From contig NC_008228.1 in assembly GCF_000014225.1 (NCBI RefSeq), forward strand, positions 2,480,001-2,544,000: 64,000 nucleotides of DNA, read 5' to 3'. The translations under genes were made by a program, and so were the position numbers. The stretch is from Paraglaciecola sp. T6c. GTDB lineage: Bacteria > Pseudomonadota > Gammaproteobacteria > Enterobacterales > Alteromonadaceae. The notes under the pieces are model-generated. The model had not been told where the DNA came from. It made no database searches and saw nothing but the letters and a program-made list of their open reading frames with translations. Positions 55,679-64,000 of this stretch are shown one piece after another (positions within the stretch are counted from its first letter, which is position 1; each line of letters begins with the position of its first letter).

Positions 55679-56110
55679 ATGTTGGTCAAGCAATTAGCAG
55701 ATCTTGTCGGTGTAACATCCGACACAGTGCGCTATTACACTCGGGTGAAGCTACTAAACCCTGTCATTAGTGACACGAATGGCTATCACTCATATGGCGC
55801 TAGCGATCTACGCCGCTTGCGTTTTATTTTAAGTGCAAGGCAATTGGGATTTTCGGTAAAAGACATACACAGCATTATTAGCGAATCGGAGCTGGGCAAT
55901 TGTCCGTGCCCGTTAACAAGAAAGCTCATTACCCAACGACTAGCTGAAACTGAGGTGCTGTTTAACGAAACGTTAGCGCTGCGTAATCGCATGCAATCAG
56001 CTGTAGCACAATGGGACCAGGCACCTGATGGTGCCAGTGCAGAACAGGTGTGTAGTTTGATTGAATCGTTTGTCGACCCCATAGCGATGGAGGCCCAAAA
56101 TGAGCAGTAA
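55679..56110 (+). CDS. MerR family metal-responsive regulator
   Basis: 143 residues: an N-terminal winged helix ([21 protein letters not shown]), the dimerisation helix, and cysteines C75 and C77 (GNCPCP) plus C125 (EQVCSL), likely metal ligands. Position 75 corresponds to the ZntR/CueR metal-binding Cys, so Cu(I) or Zn(II) is plausible; the downstream CopA-type pump favours Cu(I). The gene starts 42 bases after a 19-base-spacer promoter that it should activate. GAGGAGC precedes ATG. Confidence 0.88.
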   Translation: MLVKQLADLVGVTSDTVRYYTRVKLLNPVISDTNGYHSYGASDLRRLRFILSARQLGFSVKDIHSIISESELGNCPCPLTRKLITQRLAETEVLFNETLALRNRMQSAVAQWDQAPDGASAEQVCSLIESFVDPIAMEAQNEQ

Positions 56111-58352
56111 AAGCAAAGTAAAAACACAATCCTTTATGATTGAGGGAGCAAGCTGCGCAAGTTGTGTGAGTAAGATTGAGAAAGCGTTAGCAAGTGTAGA
56201 GGGAGTGACCGGTGTAGAAATGAATTTTGCGCAACGAACCGTCACGATTGACGGCGATGTAAACAGTCATTCATTAATCCATTCTGTGACGGATATTGGT
56301 TATAACGCCACACCGATGAATTCGGGGTCAGAGCAGGATGCATTAGCTGAAAAAGCCCAAGCCGATGAAGCGCATTACAACAATTTGATGCGCAATATGG
56401 TAATTGCTTTGGGCCTCGGTATCCCTTTAATGCTGTATGGCTTATTTATTGGCGATATGAGTGTTAACACGTCTAATCAGCGCATCGGATGGGCGATTGT
56501 AGGGCTTGTTACGTTAAGCGTAATGATAGGCACGGGAAAACACTTTTATATTGGTGCTTGGCAGTCCTTCAAACATCACTCAGCAAATATGGATACCTTG
56601 ATAGCACTTGGGACGGGCACTGCTTGGGCTTACTCTATGTTGGTCATACTAGTACCCAACCTGCTACCTGAAATGGCGAGACACGTCTACTTTGAAGCAT
56701 CAGCAATGATCATAGGGCTTATTAATCTCGGGCTAGCGTTTGAAGTCAAGGCAAGAGGGCGCACATCTGAGGCGATTAAAAGACTGATTGGCTTGCAACC
56801 CAATACCGCACGAGTGGTGAGAAATGGGGAAGAAGAAGACGTTGACATAGCTCAAGTTCAACTTAACGATATCGTGCGCGTGCGACCCGGTGAAAAAATC
56901 CCTGTGGACGGCGAACTGACAGATGGGCAAAGCACAGTGGATGAATCGATGTTAACCGGTGAGCCCATGCCGATTAGCAAGACCGTGGGCGACAAGGTGG
57001 TTGCCGGCAGTATTAATAAGACCGGGAGTATGTTGTTTAGTGCGACCCATGTGGGCAAAGACACCACTCTATCTCATATTATTAATATGGTTAAAAAGGC
57101 GCAAAATTCGAAGCCGTCAATAGGGCGCTTAGCGGACGTGATTTCTGGTTACTTTGTACCAATTGTCATGATTTTAGCAGTGATAACAGGTTTGGCCTGG
57201 CTCAATTTTGGGCCTCAGCCAGCCATTGCCTATGCCATAACGGCTATGACTACCGTGCTGATTATTGCTTGTCCTTGTGCGCTCGGCTTAGCGACACCTA
57301 TGTCTGTTATGGTAGGAATTGGTAAAGCGGCCGAGGCTGGAGTACTGATCAGGAATGGCGAGGCATTACAAAGCGCCTCAAAAATCACCACTATGCTGCT
57401 GGACAAAACAGGAACAATTACCCAAGGCCAGCCCGAAGTAACCGACATATCAACGTTTGAACAACGTCAAGAGTCTTGTGTCATGGCGTTAGTAGCCAGT
57501 TTAGAGAGTCAATCCGAGCACCCCTTAGCCCAAGCAATTGTGGGGTATGCGAAACAGCGCGATTACCCGCTTAATGCAGTCACCAAGTTTGACGCGATCA
57601 CCGGTAAAGGGGTGACAGGCTACCTAAACGGTGAGCATTTGTTATTTGGTAATGAAGCACTAATGCATCAATTTGGGATAGACGTTAGCGTTGCTGTTGA
57701 ACAAGCAGGGACACTAGCAAATGATGCTAAAACGCCTATGTATTTTGCGGTCGACCAAAAACTGAGTGCTTTGATCGCGGTATCAGACCCGATTAAAAGC
57801 GATTCTTTAGCTGCCATAAAACGGTTGCAAAACAAAGGTATTCACCTTGTCATGCTCACCGGTGATAACGAGGCTACAGCGAAAGCAGTAGCAAAACGAG
57901 TGGGCATTGATGATTACATCGCCCAGGTTATGCCCCAAGACAAGGTGGAGGAAGTAATCAAGCGTCAAAAACACGGAGAAGTTGTTGGTATGACAGGGGA
58001 TGGCATCAATGATGCCCCGGCACTTGCGCAAGCTGATGTGGGGTTTGCGATAGGGACAGGCACAGATGTCGCGATTGAAAGTGCAGATGTGACGTTAATG
58101 CGCGGTTCCCTACATGGTTTGGCTGATGCGTTGGCAATAAGTCAAGCCACCATTACCAATATAAAACAAAATCTGGTCGGCGCGTTTATGTATAACGTTG
58201 CTGGAATTCCCATTGCCGCCGGTGTGTTATTTCCATTTTTTGGCATTTTACTTAATCCTGTTGTCGCAGGCGCGGCCATGGCATTGTCGTCGTTAACCGT
58301 GGTGAGTAACGCAAATCGATTACGTTTTTTTAAGGTTAATAAATCAGCTTAG
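56100..58352 (+). CDS. copA: Copper-exporting P-type ATPase
   Basis: 750 residues with one N-terminal heavy-metal domain (CASC, C19/C22), eight helices, the CPC motif in [16 protein letters not shown], the phosphorylation motif [21 protein letters not shown] and [26 protein letters not shown]. It exports Cu(I) from the cytoplasm. It starts 10 bases before the MerR stop, so the two are coupled. Compared with ccoI it lacks the N-terminal cysteine-rich extension and has the detoxification layout. Confidence 0.95.
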   Translation: MSSKSKVKTQSFMIEGASCASCVSKIEKALASVEGVTGVEMNFAQRTVTIDGDVNSHSLIHSVTDIGYNATPMNSGSEQDALAEKAQADEAHYNNLMRNMVIALGLGIPLMLYGLFIGDMSVNTSNQRIGWAIVGLVTLSVMIGTGKHFYIGAWQSFKHHSANMDTLIALGTGTAWAYSMLVILVPNLLPEMARHVYFEASAMIIGLINLGLAFEVKARGRTSEAIKRLIGLQPNTARVVRNGEEEDVDIAQVQLNDIVRVRPGEKIPVDGELTDGQSTVDESMLTGEPMPISKTVGDKVVAGSINKTGSMLFSATHVGKDTTLSHIINMVKKAQNSKPSIGRLADVISGYFVPIVMILAVITGLAWLNFGPQPAIAYAITAMTTVLIIACPCALGLATPMSVMVGIGKAAEAGVLIRNGEALQSASKITTMLLDKTGTITQGQPEVTDISTFEQRQESCVMALVASLESQSEHPLAQAIVGYAKQRDYPLNAVTKFDAITGKGVTGYLNGEHLLFGNEALMHQFGIDVSVAVEQAGTLANDAKTPMYFAVDQKLSALIAVSDPIKSDSLAAIKRLQNKGIHLVMLTGDNEATAKAVAKRVGIDDYIAQVMPQDKVEEVIKRQKHGEVVGMTGDGINDAPALAQADVGFAIGTGTDVAIESADVTLMRGSLHGLADALAISQATITNIKQNLVGAFMYNVAGIPIAAGVLFPFFGILLNPVVAGAAMALSSLTVVSNANRLRFFKVNKSA

Positions 58353-58387
58353 AGCGTATTTTCTTAAGACATGTTTGGAGTTAACAG

Positions 58388-58741
58388 ATGTTGTTCATCA
58401 ACCTACTAGGTGCACTGCTTATCGCGGCTATCGTGTGGTGGTTTTGGCTTTATACGCCTAAGCGTGCGCAATCTACCAGTAACCAAATTAAGATTTTAGT
58501 CAATAATGGGGTTTACCAACCTAGCAATATAACGGTGAGCGCGGGTACGAAGATAACGTTGGATTTTGACCGTCAGGATCCTGCACCTTGCGCTGAAACA
58601 GTGATCTTCCCCCAATTGGACTTAAGCTTGGCGTTAAAAATGGGACAAAGTAACCGTATTGAGCTACCTGCGCTAAGTGAAGGCCAATACGACTTTCACT
58701 GCCAGATGCAAATGTATAAGGGAAAGCTCATCGCAGAGTGA
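58388..58741 (+). CDS. Membrane-anchored cupredoxin-like protein
   Basis: 117 residues with an N-terminal signal anchor (LGALLIAAIVWWFWLY) and a cupredoxin_1 domain. A Cys in PAPCAETV and the end motif DFHCQMQMYKG (His, Cys, Met) resemble copper ligands. Proteins of this type follow copA and may deliver or buffer copper in the periplasm. It lies 35 bases after copA and is the third gene of the operon. Confidence 0.85.
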   Translation: MLFINLLGALLIAAIVWWFWLYTPKRAQSTSNQIKILVNNGVYQPSNITVSAGTKITLDFDRQDPAPCAETVIFPQLDLSLALKMGQSNRIELPALSEGQYDFHCQMQMYKGKLIAE

Positions 58742-59007
58742 TGTTAAGGGCGAGTTAGAGTTACGTGTAATTATTTCATCTTCATGGTGGCATTTACTTT
58801 CCTAATGCCCTTATGTATATGTTTCCATCTACGAACTTAGCGCTCTTTGCCTTGAATCCTTTGGGATAGGGGCGCTTTGCTGATGACAATAAGGCTGGCA
58901 TATCCATTGCTATCACATTGACAAGACAACTTGTTTTAACAAATGCACGTGATAACGGATAGCAAAAATACGTTACACCACTGATATAGCCAGTAAGGAG
59001 AGTCACA
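58742..59007. other. Intergenic region upstream of a small gene
   Basis: No coding potential; a dyad ACAAG (58921-58925)/CTTGT (58930-58934) follows TTGACA (58918-58923) and may be part of a promoter for the small gene. Confidence 0.3.
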
Positions 59008-59187
59008 ATGAAAACATTCCAAGACAGATACAACCTACACGCAGACATTGAGTCTATCGAAAATTATATTGATGGTACGTTTCGAAAGCTAAACAGAACG
59101 TCTCGCTCTTTGCATAAACCTTTACAGGTCAACAGGTATAAGTCTAAGTGGAATGATGAAGACCAACCTCGTCGCTTCTCGCACTAA
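59008..59187 (+). CDS. Small hypothetical protein
   Basis: 59 residues, starting MKTFQDRYNLHADIESIENY and ending RRFSH, with a strong ribosome-binding site AAGGAG at 58995-59000 before the ATG. It is soluble, rich in charged and aromatic residues, predicted helical at the start. I do not recognise a family. It sits between the copper operon and the FNR-controlled usp gene. Confidence 0.6.
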   Translation: MKTFQDRYNLHADIESIENYIDGTFRKLNRTSRSLHKPLQVNRYKSKWNDEDQPRRFSH

Positions 59188-59495
59188 TAGTGCAAGATTA
59201 GCTTCACCCATGCCGATTTAATAACACCTCACCTTTAAAAAGCGCCTATATCGATGGGTATTGCTCAGCTGACTATACTGATATAGGCGTTGATTAAACA
59301 ACCTCACCGTTCGCGATACGCCAAATTAAGCTTTGATAACTTCTGCGTATCAAGCCTCTCCTTTTACAGCACATTCAAAGTTAGTTAACCCTCATGCTAC
59401 CACGTTATGTTTGTTGGCCTCATTTGCCATGGAGCATGTTCCGATAGTGGTGTTACTTGCGCCTGCTGGCTACGTTCGTTTTATTCGGACTTGGC
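59188..59495. other. Intergenic region with a long-loop hairpin
   Basis: A ten-pair stem (CGCCTATATC 59243-59252 with GATATAGGCG 59280-59289) encloses 27 bases. On the minus strand it is followed by a T-run (A-run 59238-59241 on the plus strand). It could end the small gene's transcript or mark a minus-strand RNA. An ORF at 59333-59578 has no ribosome-binding site and overlaps the next promoter. Confidence 0.4.
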
Positions 59496-59542
59496 TTGAC
59501 ATGGATCAAGCTTCTTTTTCTCAAATCGACTTTAATTATATT
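59496..59542 (+). promoter_or_regulatory. FNR-dependent promoter of the usp gene
   Basis: TTGAC-ATGG-ATCAA (59496-59509) matches nine of ten FNR positions. TTTAAT (59531-59536), or alternatively TATATT (59537-59542), would be the -10, putting the box centre 41 to 47 bases before the start of transcription. Confidence 0.7.
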
Positions 59543-59617
59543 GTGGGATTGGTGTTAATAAATCCATATGCGGAATGAAAATGTCACCTTTGACATTAAT
59601 ATAATGAGGAGAAAACA

Positions 59618-60040
59618 ATGCTCGGTTATCAAAAGATATTGGTTGCGTTAGATATTAACAGTCCTGGGAACTTAGTGATGAGTAAAGCGCTCGCAGTGGC
59701 TGATTCACCCTCGAAGCTGAATCTGTTATATGTCACGTTTGCACAAACGTATTTCGAACCTTATGGTATTGCGTTTGAAAATGACGAACTAATAAATCTG
59801 CAAGCACAATCTGAACGCAGACTAGAAGAAATTGCCGTGACATCAGGAATACCGAAAGAGAACACACACGTTGCGGTGGGCTCTCCTGCTGATGAAATAC
59901 ACCGATATGCAGAGCGCATCGAAGCTGACTTAATTGTTATCGGTACGCATGGCCAAAGTGGGCTAAAACTGCTGTTAGGATCCACCGCTAATGGTGTACT
60001 GCATGGGGTCAAATGTGATGTTTTGGCGGTAAAAGTGTAG
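59618..60040 (+). CDS. Universal stress protein (single Usp domain)
   Basis: 140 residues, one UspA-type domain with the ATP-binding motif GTHGQSGLKLLLGSTANGVL near the C-terminus. GAGGAGAAAAC precedes the ATG. Usp proteins protect against starvation, anaerobiosis and oxidative stress. An FNR box upstream implies induction at low oxygen, as for many Usp genes near FixLJ/FNR loci. The neighbouring fix genes on the other strand share this theme. Confidence 0.9.
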   Translation: MLGYQKILVALDINSPGNLVMSKALAVADSPSKLNLLYVTFAQTYFEPYGIAFENDELINLQAQSERRLEEIAVTSGIPKENTHVAVGSPADEIHRYAERIEADLIVIGTHGQSGLKLLLGSTANGVLHGVKCDVLAVKV

Positions 60041-60219
60041 GGTACTGAACTCAAAAATAGAGCGTAGCGTCATGTTAGAATGGGCACAGCTAAGCGTGGC
60101 GAGGCGTGCTACAACCTTGGCTAGTGCTATTAAGTACTATCAAGTGTATTGAGAAGTGTATTAAGTCATTAGGAATGAAGGATAGTTTATAGCGCTATAT
60201 GTTTTGAATGACGCAAAAC

Positions 60220-60627
60220 TCAATGCGGCTTTGCGCCATTTATTATCTGTTGTACATCATGCACCAATACATGCTCTATAAAGGGTTTTTCAATAAAATC
60301 AGCAGCGCTAGCTCGCATAGCTCTTACCGCAGTGGGTATGTCACTGGAACTTGCCATAACAATAGTCGGTAAATGAAAACCACGTTTGACGAGCGTTTCT
60401 AGTAGCTCTATGCCACTGTCTTTTTTATCCTCGAGATGCGCTTCAATGATCATGCCGATTGCGTCATCACTGATTTGCTGACGCATAAAACTTTCAGCAC
60501 TGGCAAAACATTGAATCGTTACATCCAGGGGAGAAAGTAATTTTGAGAGCGCCGCCCGAGCATCCTTCTGGTGATCTACCAAATAGATGATTGGATGGTG
60601 ATTTTTGGTTACAAGAGTACTAATCAT
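60220..60627 (-). CDS. Receiver-like protein lacking the phosphoacceptor (pseudo-receiver)
   Basis: 135 residues made of one receiver domain like that of the FixJ at 60765. The phosphoacceptor region reads GMIIEAHLEDKKDSGIEL where FixJ has GCIVLDIRMPGMSGME, so Asp is absent (Glu62 or Ala63 in its place); one of the two N-terminal acidic residues is His19 and the Thr is Ala92. The Lys (K114, EKPF) remains. It cannot be phosphorylated normally and may bind a partner constitutively. It follows fixJ in the same direction after 137 bases. Confidence 0.8.
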   Translation of the reverse strand: MISTLVTKNHHPIIYLVDHQKDARAALSKLLSPLDVTIQCFASAESFMRQQISDDAIGMIIEAHLEDKKDSGIELLETLVKRGFHLPTIVMASSSDIPTAVRAMRASAADFIEKPFIEHVLVHDVQQIINGAKPH

Positions 60628-60654
60628 AGAGATATTCGACGCACGATTAAAGAT

Positions 60655-60705
60655 ATTCTAAGTAAAGATATATCCCACGCCAAAAAGGATGTTGCGCTAG
60701 ATCAA
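60655..60705 (-). promoter_or_regulatory. Weak FNR-like box upstream of the pseudo-receiver
   Basis: TTGCG-CTAG-ATCAA (60692-60705) matches eight of ten positions; a -10-like TAGAAT (60660-60655) lies about 50 bases from the centre, not the ideal distance. Confidence 0.35.
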
Positions 60706-60764
60706 ATTACCGCCACATTAAGTGATCTGAATTAAAGATATGAATTAAAGATGATGAGTATTGA

Positions 60765-61403
60765 TTACTCTTTAGCCACCACCAGGGTAACAAGTTCAGC
60801 TAAAGACCTTACCTGCATTTTGTCCATAACATTTGCACGGTGGATCTCAACCGTGCGTTGACTTAAATTTAGCTCACTGGCTATCACTTTATTTGCTTGA
60901 CCGGCAATCACCCTATGCATCACTTCAGTTTCTCGCTCAGTAAGAGATTGGCATCTTTTTTCTACCTCTAATGCGTGCAAGGTACGCTGTTGGTTGTCTC
61001 GATTGACCTGTAAAGCGTGCTGTATGCAGTCGAGCAGAACCTGTTCACGAAATGGCTTCTGAATAAACTCTATCGCGCCTTTTTTCATCGCCTCGACAGC
61101 CATTGGTACATCGCCATGGCCGGTAATAAATATGATGGGTAAAGGACATTTAAGCGCTTCTAAGCGCTGTTGGCATTCCATTCCACTCATACCAGGCATG
61201 CGGATATCCAGTACAATGCAGCCACTTAGCATACTAATATCGTCTGATGAAAAGCTGTTTAAGAATGCTTGTGCGTTAGCATAAATGGCGTTGTGCACAC
61301 CAACGGAATCCAACAACATACTGAGAGAGTCAAGTACTGCCTCGTCATCATCAATAATATGTACGATTTGTTCTGTTTCAAACGACGTGCTTTTATTCTT
61401 CAT
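60765..61403 (-). CDS. fixJ: FixJ-like response regulator
   Basis: 212 residues: a receiver (D18, D19, phosphoacceptor D66, T94, K116) and a C-terminal LuxR-type helix-turn-helix (SLTERETEVMHRVIAGQANKVIASELNLSQRTVEIHRANVMDKM). This is the FixJ layout. When phosphorylated by FixL it should activate low-oxygen genes such as fnr/fixK-type regulators or oxidase operons. It starts 11 bases inside fixL. Confidence 0.93.
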   Translation of the reverse strand: MKNKSTSFETEQIVHIIDDDEAVLDSLSMLLDSVGVHNAIYANAQAFLNSFSSDDISMLSGCIVLDIRMPGMSGMECQQRLEALKCPLPIIFITGHGDVPMAVEAMKKGAIEFIQKPFREQVLLDCIQHALQVNRDNQQRTLHALEVEKRCQSLTERETEVMHRVIAGQANKVIASELNLSQRTVEIHRANVMDKMQVRSLAELVTLVVAKE

Positions 61404-62604
61404 TGTTAGTTACTTCATCGGTTTTGTGATTAACGATAGGTTTAGCGGGCAGGGTAAACGAAAAAACACTTCCTTGAGGGCTACCAGGGCTATGCTTTAG
61501 TTCACCTCCGTGCGACTGTATGATGGACTGACAAATAGGCAGCCCCATGCCCATACCAGACGTTTTAGTAGTGAAAAAAGGGTGAAAGAGTCGCGCCCTA
61601 TTTTCTTCTGTTATGCCATAGCCAGTATCGCAAATAGACACTTCCAGATATTGTTCGTTTATCCATTTTGTGTGGATCATTACAGGCGCCGAGGGTTGAT
61701 CTTCCATGGCGTCAATCGCGTTACGAATAAGGTTAAAGAGGACTTGTTGTAACTGTACTTGGTCTACGAGCAAGCACGGGGCGGGAGCGTTACATAACGT
61801 TAGTTTTATACCATGATCGAGTAGGCGAGTATCAACTTTCGCCAAATCAATAGTGTCTTGAATAAGGTCATTAAAGTTAATGTACTCTCTTTCTGTATTG
61901 CGCTTTTTGACAAATTCTCGTAGGCGCCGAATAACTTCAACGGCTCTTAGGGCTTGGTTACTGATTTTTTCTAGCGTATCAGTTAATTTTTGTTTTTGAG
62001 ATGCATTGGCTAAGCTGTTTTCGCGTTGCAATAAATTCTTGCACGCTTGGGCATAACTACTTACGGCAGATAAGGGTTGATTGATTTCATGGGCAATCCC
62101 TGCAGCCATTTCTCCCATAGTACTAAGCCGGGTTACGTGAGCTAATCTTTCTCGATTAGCAATAGCATCTGAGCGCGCTTGCACTTGATCGGAAATATCA
62201 CGAATAATACCAACAAACTGTTTATGGCTTGACTCTTTTACTTCGCCAACAGAAAGCTCGATAGGAAATATCTCACCGTCTTTCTTGCACGCCTTTACCT
62301 CACGCCCAATACCAATAATCCGAGCTTGATTGGTTCTCATATAGTTGTCTAAATATTGATCATGCTCTTTACGATAGGGTTCAGGCATCAGCATCTTAAT
62401 ATTTTGGCCAATTACCTCTTGCACTGAATAGCCAAACATTCTTTGGGCCGCTGCATTAAATAATTCAATCGTGCCGGTATGGTCGATAATGATCATTGCA
62501 TCGACAGCCGCGTTAAGTAATGCGTTTAATTTGGCGAGGGCATCCGCTTCATCCTGATCAGGGGTAGGTCGCTTATTTATGCTGTCCACAGTGCTCCAAG
62601 GCAA
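61393..62604 (-). CDS. fixL: FixL-like haem oxygen-sensor histidine kinase
   Basis: 403 residues: a PAS domain (about 25-140), then HisKA with H172 in GIAHEINQPLSA and HATPase (NAIDAM, DTGYGI, GMGMGLPI). The PAS segment EPYRKEHDQYL...RIIGIGREV matches FixL, with H81 at the position of the haem-binding His200 and R101 at Arg220 of Bradyrhizobium FixL. Arg206 there is Asn here. It lacks transmembrane helices, so it is a soluble sensor. Oxygen would inhibit its kinase. Confidence 0.9.
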   Translation of the reverse strand: MPWSTVDSINKRPTPDQDEADALAKLNALLNAAVDAMIIIDHTGTIELFNAAAQRMFGYSVQEVIGQNIKMLMPEPYRKEHDQYLDNYMRTNQARIIGIGREVKACKKDGEIFPIELSVGEVKESSHKQFVGIIRDISDQVQARSDAIANRERLAHVTRLSTMGEMAAGIAHEINQPLSAVSSYAQACKNLLQRENSLANASQKQKLTDTLEKISNQALRAVEVIRRLREFVKKRNTEREYINFNDLIQDTIDLAKVDTRLLDHGIKLTLCNAPAPCLLVDQVQLQQVLFNLIRNAIDAMEDQPSAPVMIHTKWINEQYLEVSICDTGYGITEENRARLFHPFFTTKTSGMGMGLPICQSIIQSHGGELKHSPGSPQGSVFSFTLPAKPIVNHKTDEVTNNEE

Positions 62605-62791
62605 TCATGTTAAGCCTAATGCTTAGGTTAAATCTCGCTGCCAAATATTATTCGACAATCATTAGCTCTAGATTTTAAAATACCCAAAATTATTATCTTA
62701 GGAAAGGTAAACTTCTTTTTATCTGCGTATTTTGGGCGTTTATAGACAGGTAAGAGTGCAGCGACTGGGCTTTTCAAAGGGATCATAAGTA

Positions 62792-63649
62792 ATGAACGTG
62801 AAGCGTGTTTTACTAATAGAAGGTTGCGTAAACTTATTTATATGTTGCGTTAAGTTAGCCGTGGGGATCAGCGCTAATTCAGCCGCTGTCATTGCTGATG
62901 CGGTACATTCTTTTACGGATGTGGTGAATAACATCATGGCGTGGATGGCGACCAATATTGCTAATTCGCCTGCCGATAAGGACCACCAATATGGTCATCA
63001 GAAATTTGAACAGTTAGCAGTGTTTGGTCTTGCTTCTTTGTTGAGTATCGTCGCATTTGAAATGTTAATTAATGCATACAACCGCTTCGGTCAGGCGGTG
63101 GAGCAGAACTACTTAGGGCTTATCGTGCTGACCGGTACGCTTGTTGTTAACATCTTGCTAACGATATGGCAGAGGTACTGGGCAAAAAAGTTAGCGTCAG
63201 ACTTGTTACAGGCTGACGCTAGCCATACCTTAAGTGACGTATTAACCACAATTGTAGTAATAGTCGGCTGGCAGCTTGCTGCGCGCGGTTACTATTGGCT
63301 AGATACTGCTTTTGCTATTCTGGTGTCTTTACTCATTTTTTATTTGGCCTTCAAACTTTTTCAGCGCGCTATCCCAATATTGGTCGATTATAGCGATGTA
63401 GACCCTGGCGCTGTTTCAGCTGAAATTAATCGCTTGGATAGCGTCGACTCAGTTATTCGCGTGCGCTCAAGAAAAGTACCGAATGGACGGGTGGCGGATC
63501 TTGTCGTCACAGTTGACCCAGAACTCAGCACGGCAGATTCACATCTCATCGCTGATGAAATTGAACGGGTATTAGCCAAAAAATTTAATATTCAAGATGT
63601 GTTAGTACACATAGAGCCAAGACACAGCGTAACTGATCATGAAACTTGA
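62792..63649 (+). CDS. Cation diffusion facilitator (zinc-type) transporter
   Basis: 285 residues, CDF family, with six transmembrane helices and a cytoplasmic C-terminal domain. The membrane metal site has H39 and D43 (HSFTD) in helix 2 and H and D in the matching SHTLSD of helix 5; such HxxxD pairs favour Zn(II), whereas FieF has DxxxD. It exports divalent metal in exchange for protons. It has its own promoter region; the neighbour on the right is convergent. Confidence 0.88.
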   Translation: MNVKRVLLIEGCVNLFICCVKLAVGISANSAAVIADAVHSFTDVVNNIMAWMATNIANSPADKDHQYGHQKFEQLAVFGLASLLSIVAFEMLINAYNRFGQAVEQNYLGLIVLTGTLVVNILLTIWQRYWAKKLASDLLQADASHTLSDVLTTIVVIVGWQLAARGYYWLDTAFAILVSLLIFYLAFKLFQRAIPILVDYSDVDPGAVSAEINRLDSVDSVIRVRSRKVPNGRVADLVVTVDPELSTADSHLIADEIERVLAKKFNIQDVLVHIEPRHSVTDHET

Positions 63650-63682
63650 TGCTTGATAGCTAATTTTTGCCCTGTAGACTGA

Positions 63683-63988
63683 TTATGTTTCTAAGAATCG
63701 CGCGAGTTGCCGTTGCAGGGCATGGTTTTCATATTCGAGTGCTTCTCGTTGCTTCAAAAGCTCAATCACCATCGCCACACCTACCCAGTCAATTTCTAAC
63801 TGTCGGTTAAGACGAATCGCTTTTTTTAACCAATGCACTGTGGAAGTGTCAAACTTCCAGTCTTGAATTGTATTTCCCTCTACAGGCCGAGCAATGCCAA
63901 ATTCCACCACTTCTATTACCATAGTCTGGTCAATGTCATCACTTTTACATAGCTCTTCAATGGAAACGCTGAGTATTGACTCGTTCAT
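63683..63988 (-). CDS. cbpM: Chaperone modulator CbpM
   Basis: 101 residues, matching E. coli CbpM (TITEFC-like SVSIEELCKSDDI, FDTSTVHWLKKAIRLNRQLEIDWVGVAMVIELL), with a C-terminal coiled-coil. It binds and regulates the DnaJ-like co-chaperone CbpA, whose gene normally lies immediately upstream and would be just past the window edge. The start ATG is at 63988. Confidence 0.9.
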   Translation of the reverse strand: MNESILSVSIEELCKSDDIDQTMVIEVVEFGIARPVEGNTIQDWKFDTSTVHWLKKAIRLNRQLEIDWVGVAMVIELLKQREALEYENHALQRQLARFLET

Positions 63989-64000
63989 ATTGTTAACTCC

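Noticed and set aside
59333-59578. 81-codon ORF before the usp gene
   Set aside because: No ribosome-binding site, no known motif, and it overlaps the FNR box and -10 of the usp promoter.
1-64000. CRISPR array, prophage, transposase or RNA genes
   Set aside because: No regularly spaced repeats, phage genes, transposase motifs or tRNA/rRNA-like sequences were seen on reading either strand.

Overview
This window looks like a chromosomal segment of a marine, facultatively respiring gammaproteobacterium of the Alteromonadales, close to Glaciecola/Paraglaciecola/Alteromonas. I infer this from gene content and order (cbb3 oxidase cluster followed by a SafE-type protein, uspE and ttcA; a DUF2987 gene after bax; a cfrX-cmpX-sigX-oprF block), not from a database search. 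Coding density is high. I see no rRNA, tRNA, CRISPR array, prophage or intact insertion sequence.

Layout. 1-3.7 kb holds the end of a branched-chain 2-oxoacid dehydrogenase operon (E1 alpha, cut by the window edge, E1 beta, and E2 with two lipoyl domains). 3.8-8.0 kb holds rlmJ, an unusual Ser/Thr-kinase-like protein, tesB and a gamma-carbonic anhydrase. 8.4-15.6 kb is mixed: a class V aminotransferase, a rhamnosyltransferase-like enzyme, a MarR regulator with a perfect palindrome in its promoter and a ModF-like double ATPase, a GNAT enzyme, a glutaminase, a flavin reductase and a cupin. 15.7-24.6 kb, all on the minus strand, is a ureide catabolism block: allantoate amidohydrolase, ureidoglycine-glyoxylate aminotransferase, a TauE/SafE transporter, an HpxW-type oxamate amidohydrolase, an amidase, then a fumarase and an RpiR regulator. 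24.9-28.7 kb carries a sirtuin, a LysE exporter, a membrane protein, Bax and a DUF2987 protein.

Redox and oxygen theme. 28.9-39.6 kb carries a patatin, ttcA, uspE and the cbb3 oxidase genes ccoNOQP and ccoHIS (ccoQ, 57 codons, lies between ccoO and ccoP). fnr sits elsewhere, at 50.8 kb, with a rhodanese. FNR-type boxes occur about 41 bases upstream of plausible starts for ccoN, uspE, a D-lactate dehydrogenase/phosphofructokinase pair and a universal stress protein. At 60.2-62.6 kb is a FixL/FixJ haem oxygen-sensing pair plus a receiver-like protein lacking the phosphoacceptor Asp. Together these suggest two layers of low-oxygen control over oxidase, fermentation and stress genes.

Envelope and metal theme. 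40.2-41.1 kb holds a two-gene bacterioferritin with complementary active-site losses. 41.5-44.9 kb is a SigX-like module: a small protein, an MscS-like channel, an ECF sigma factor, a LapA-domain protein and an OprF-like porin. The same promoter-like motif (GTGAC + T-run, 16-17 bases, CGTC) stands before three of its transcription units. 45-50.6 kb has outer-membrane phospholipase A, a hybrid kinase, a DUF1439 protein and glgC. 55.6-58.7 kb is a MerR-controlled copper exporter with a cupredoxin. The window ends with a CDF zinc exporter and cbpM.
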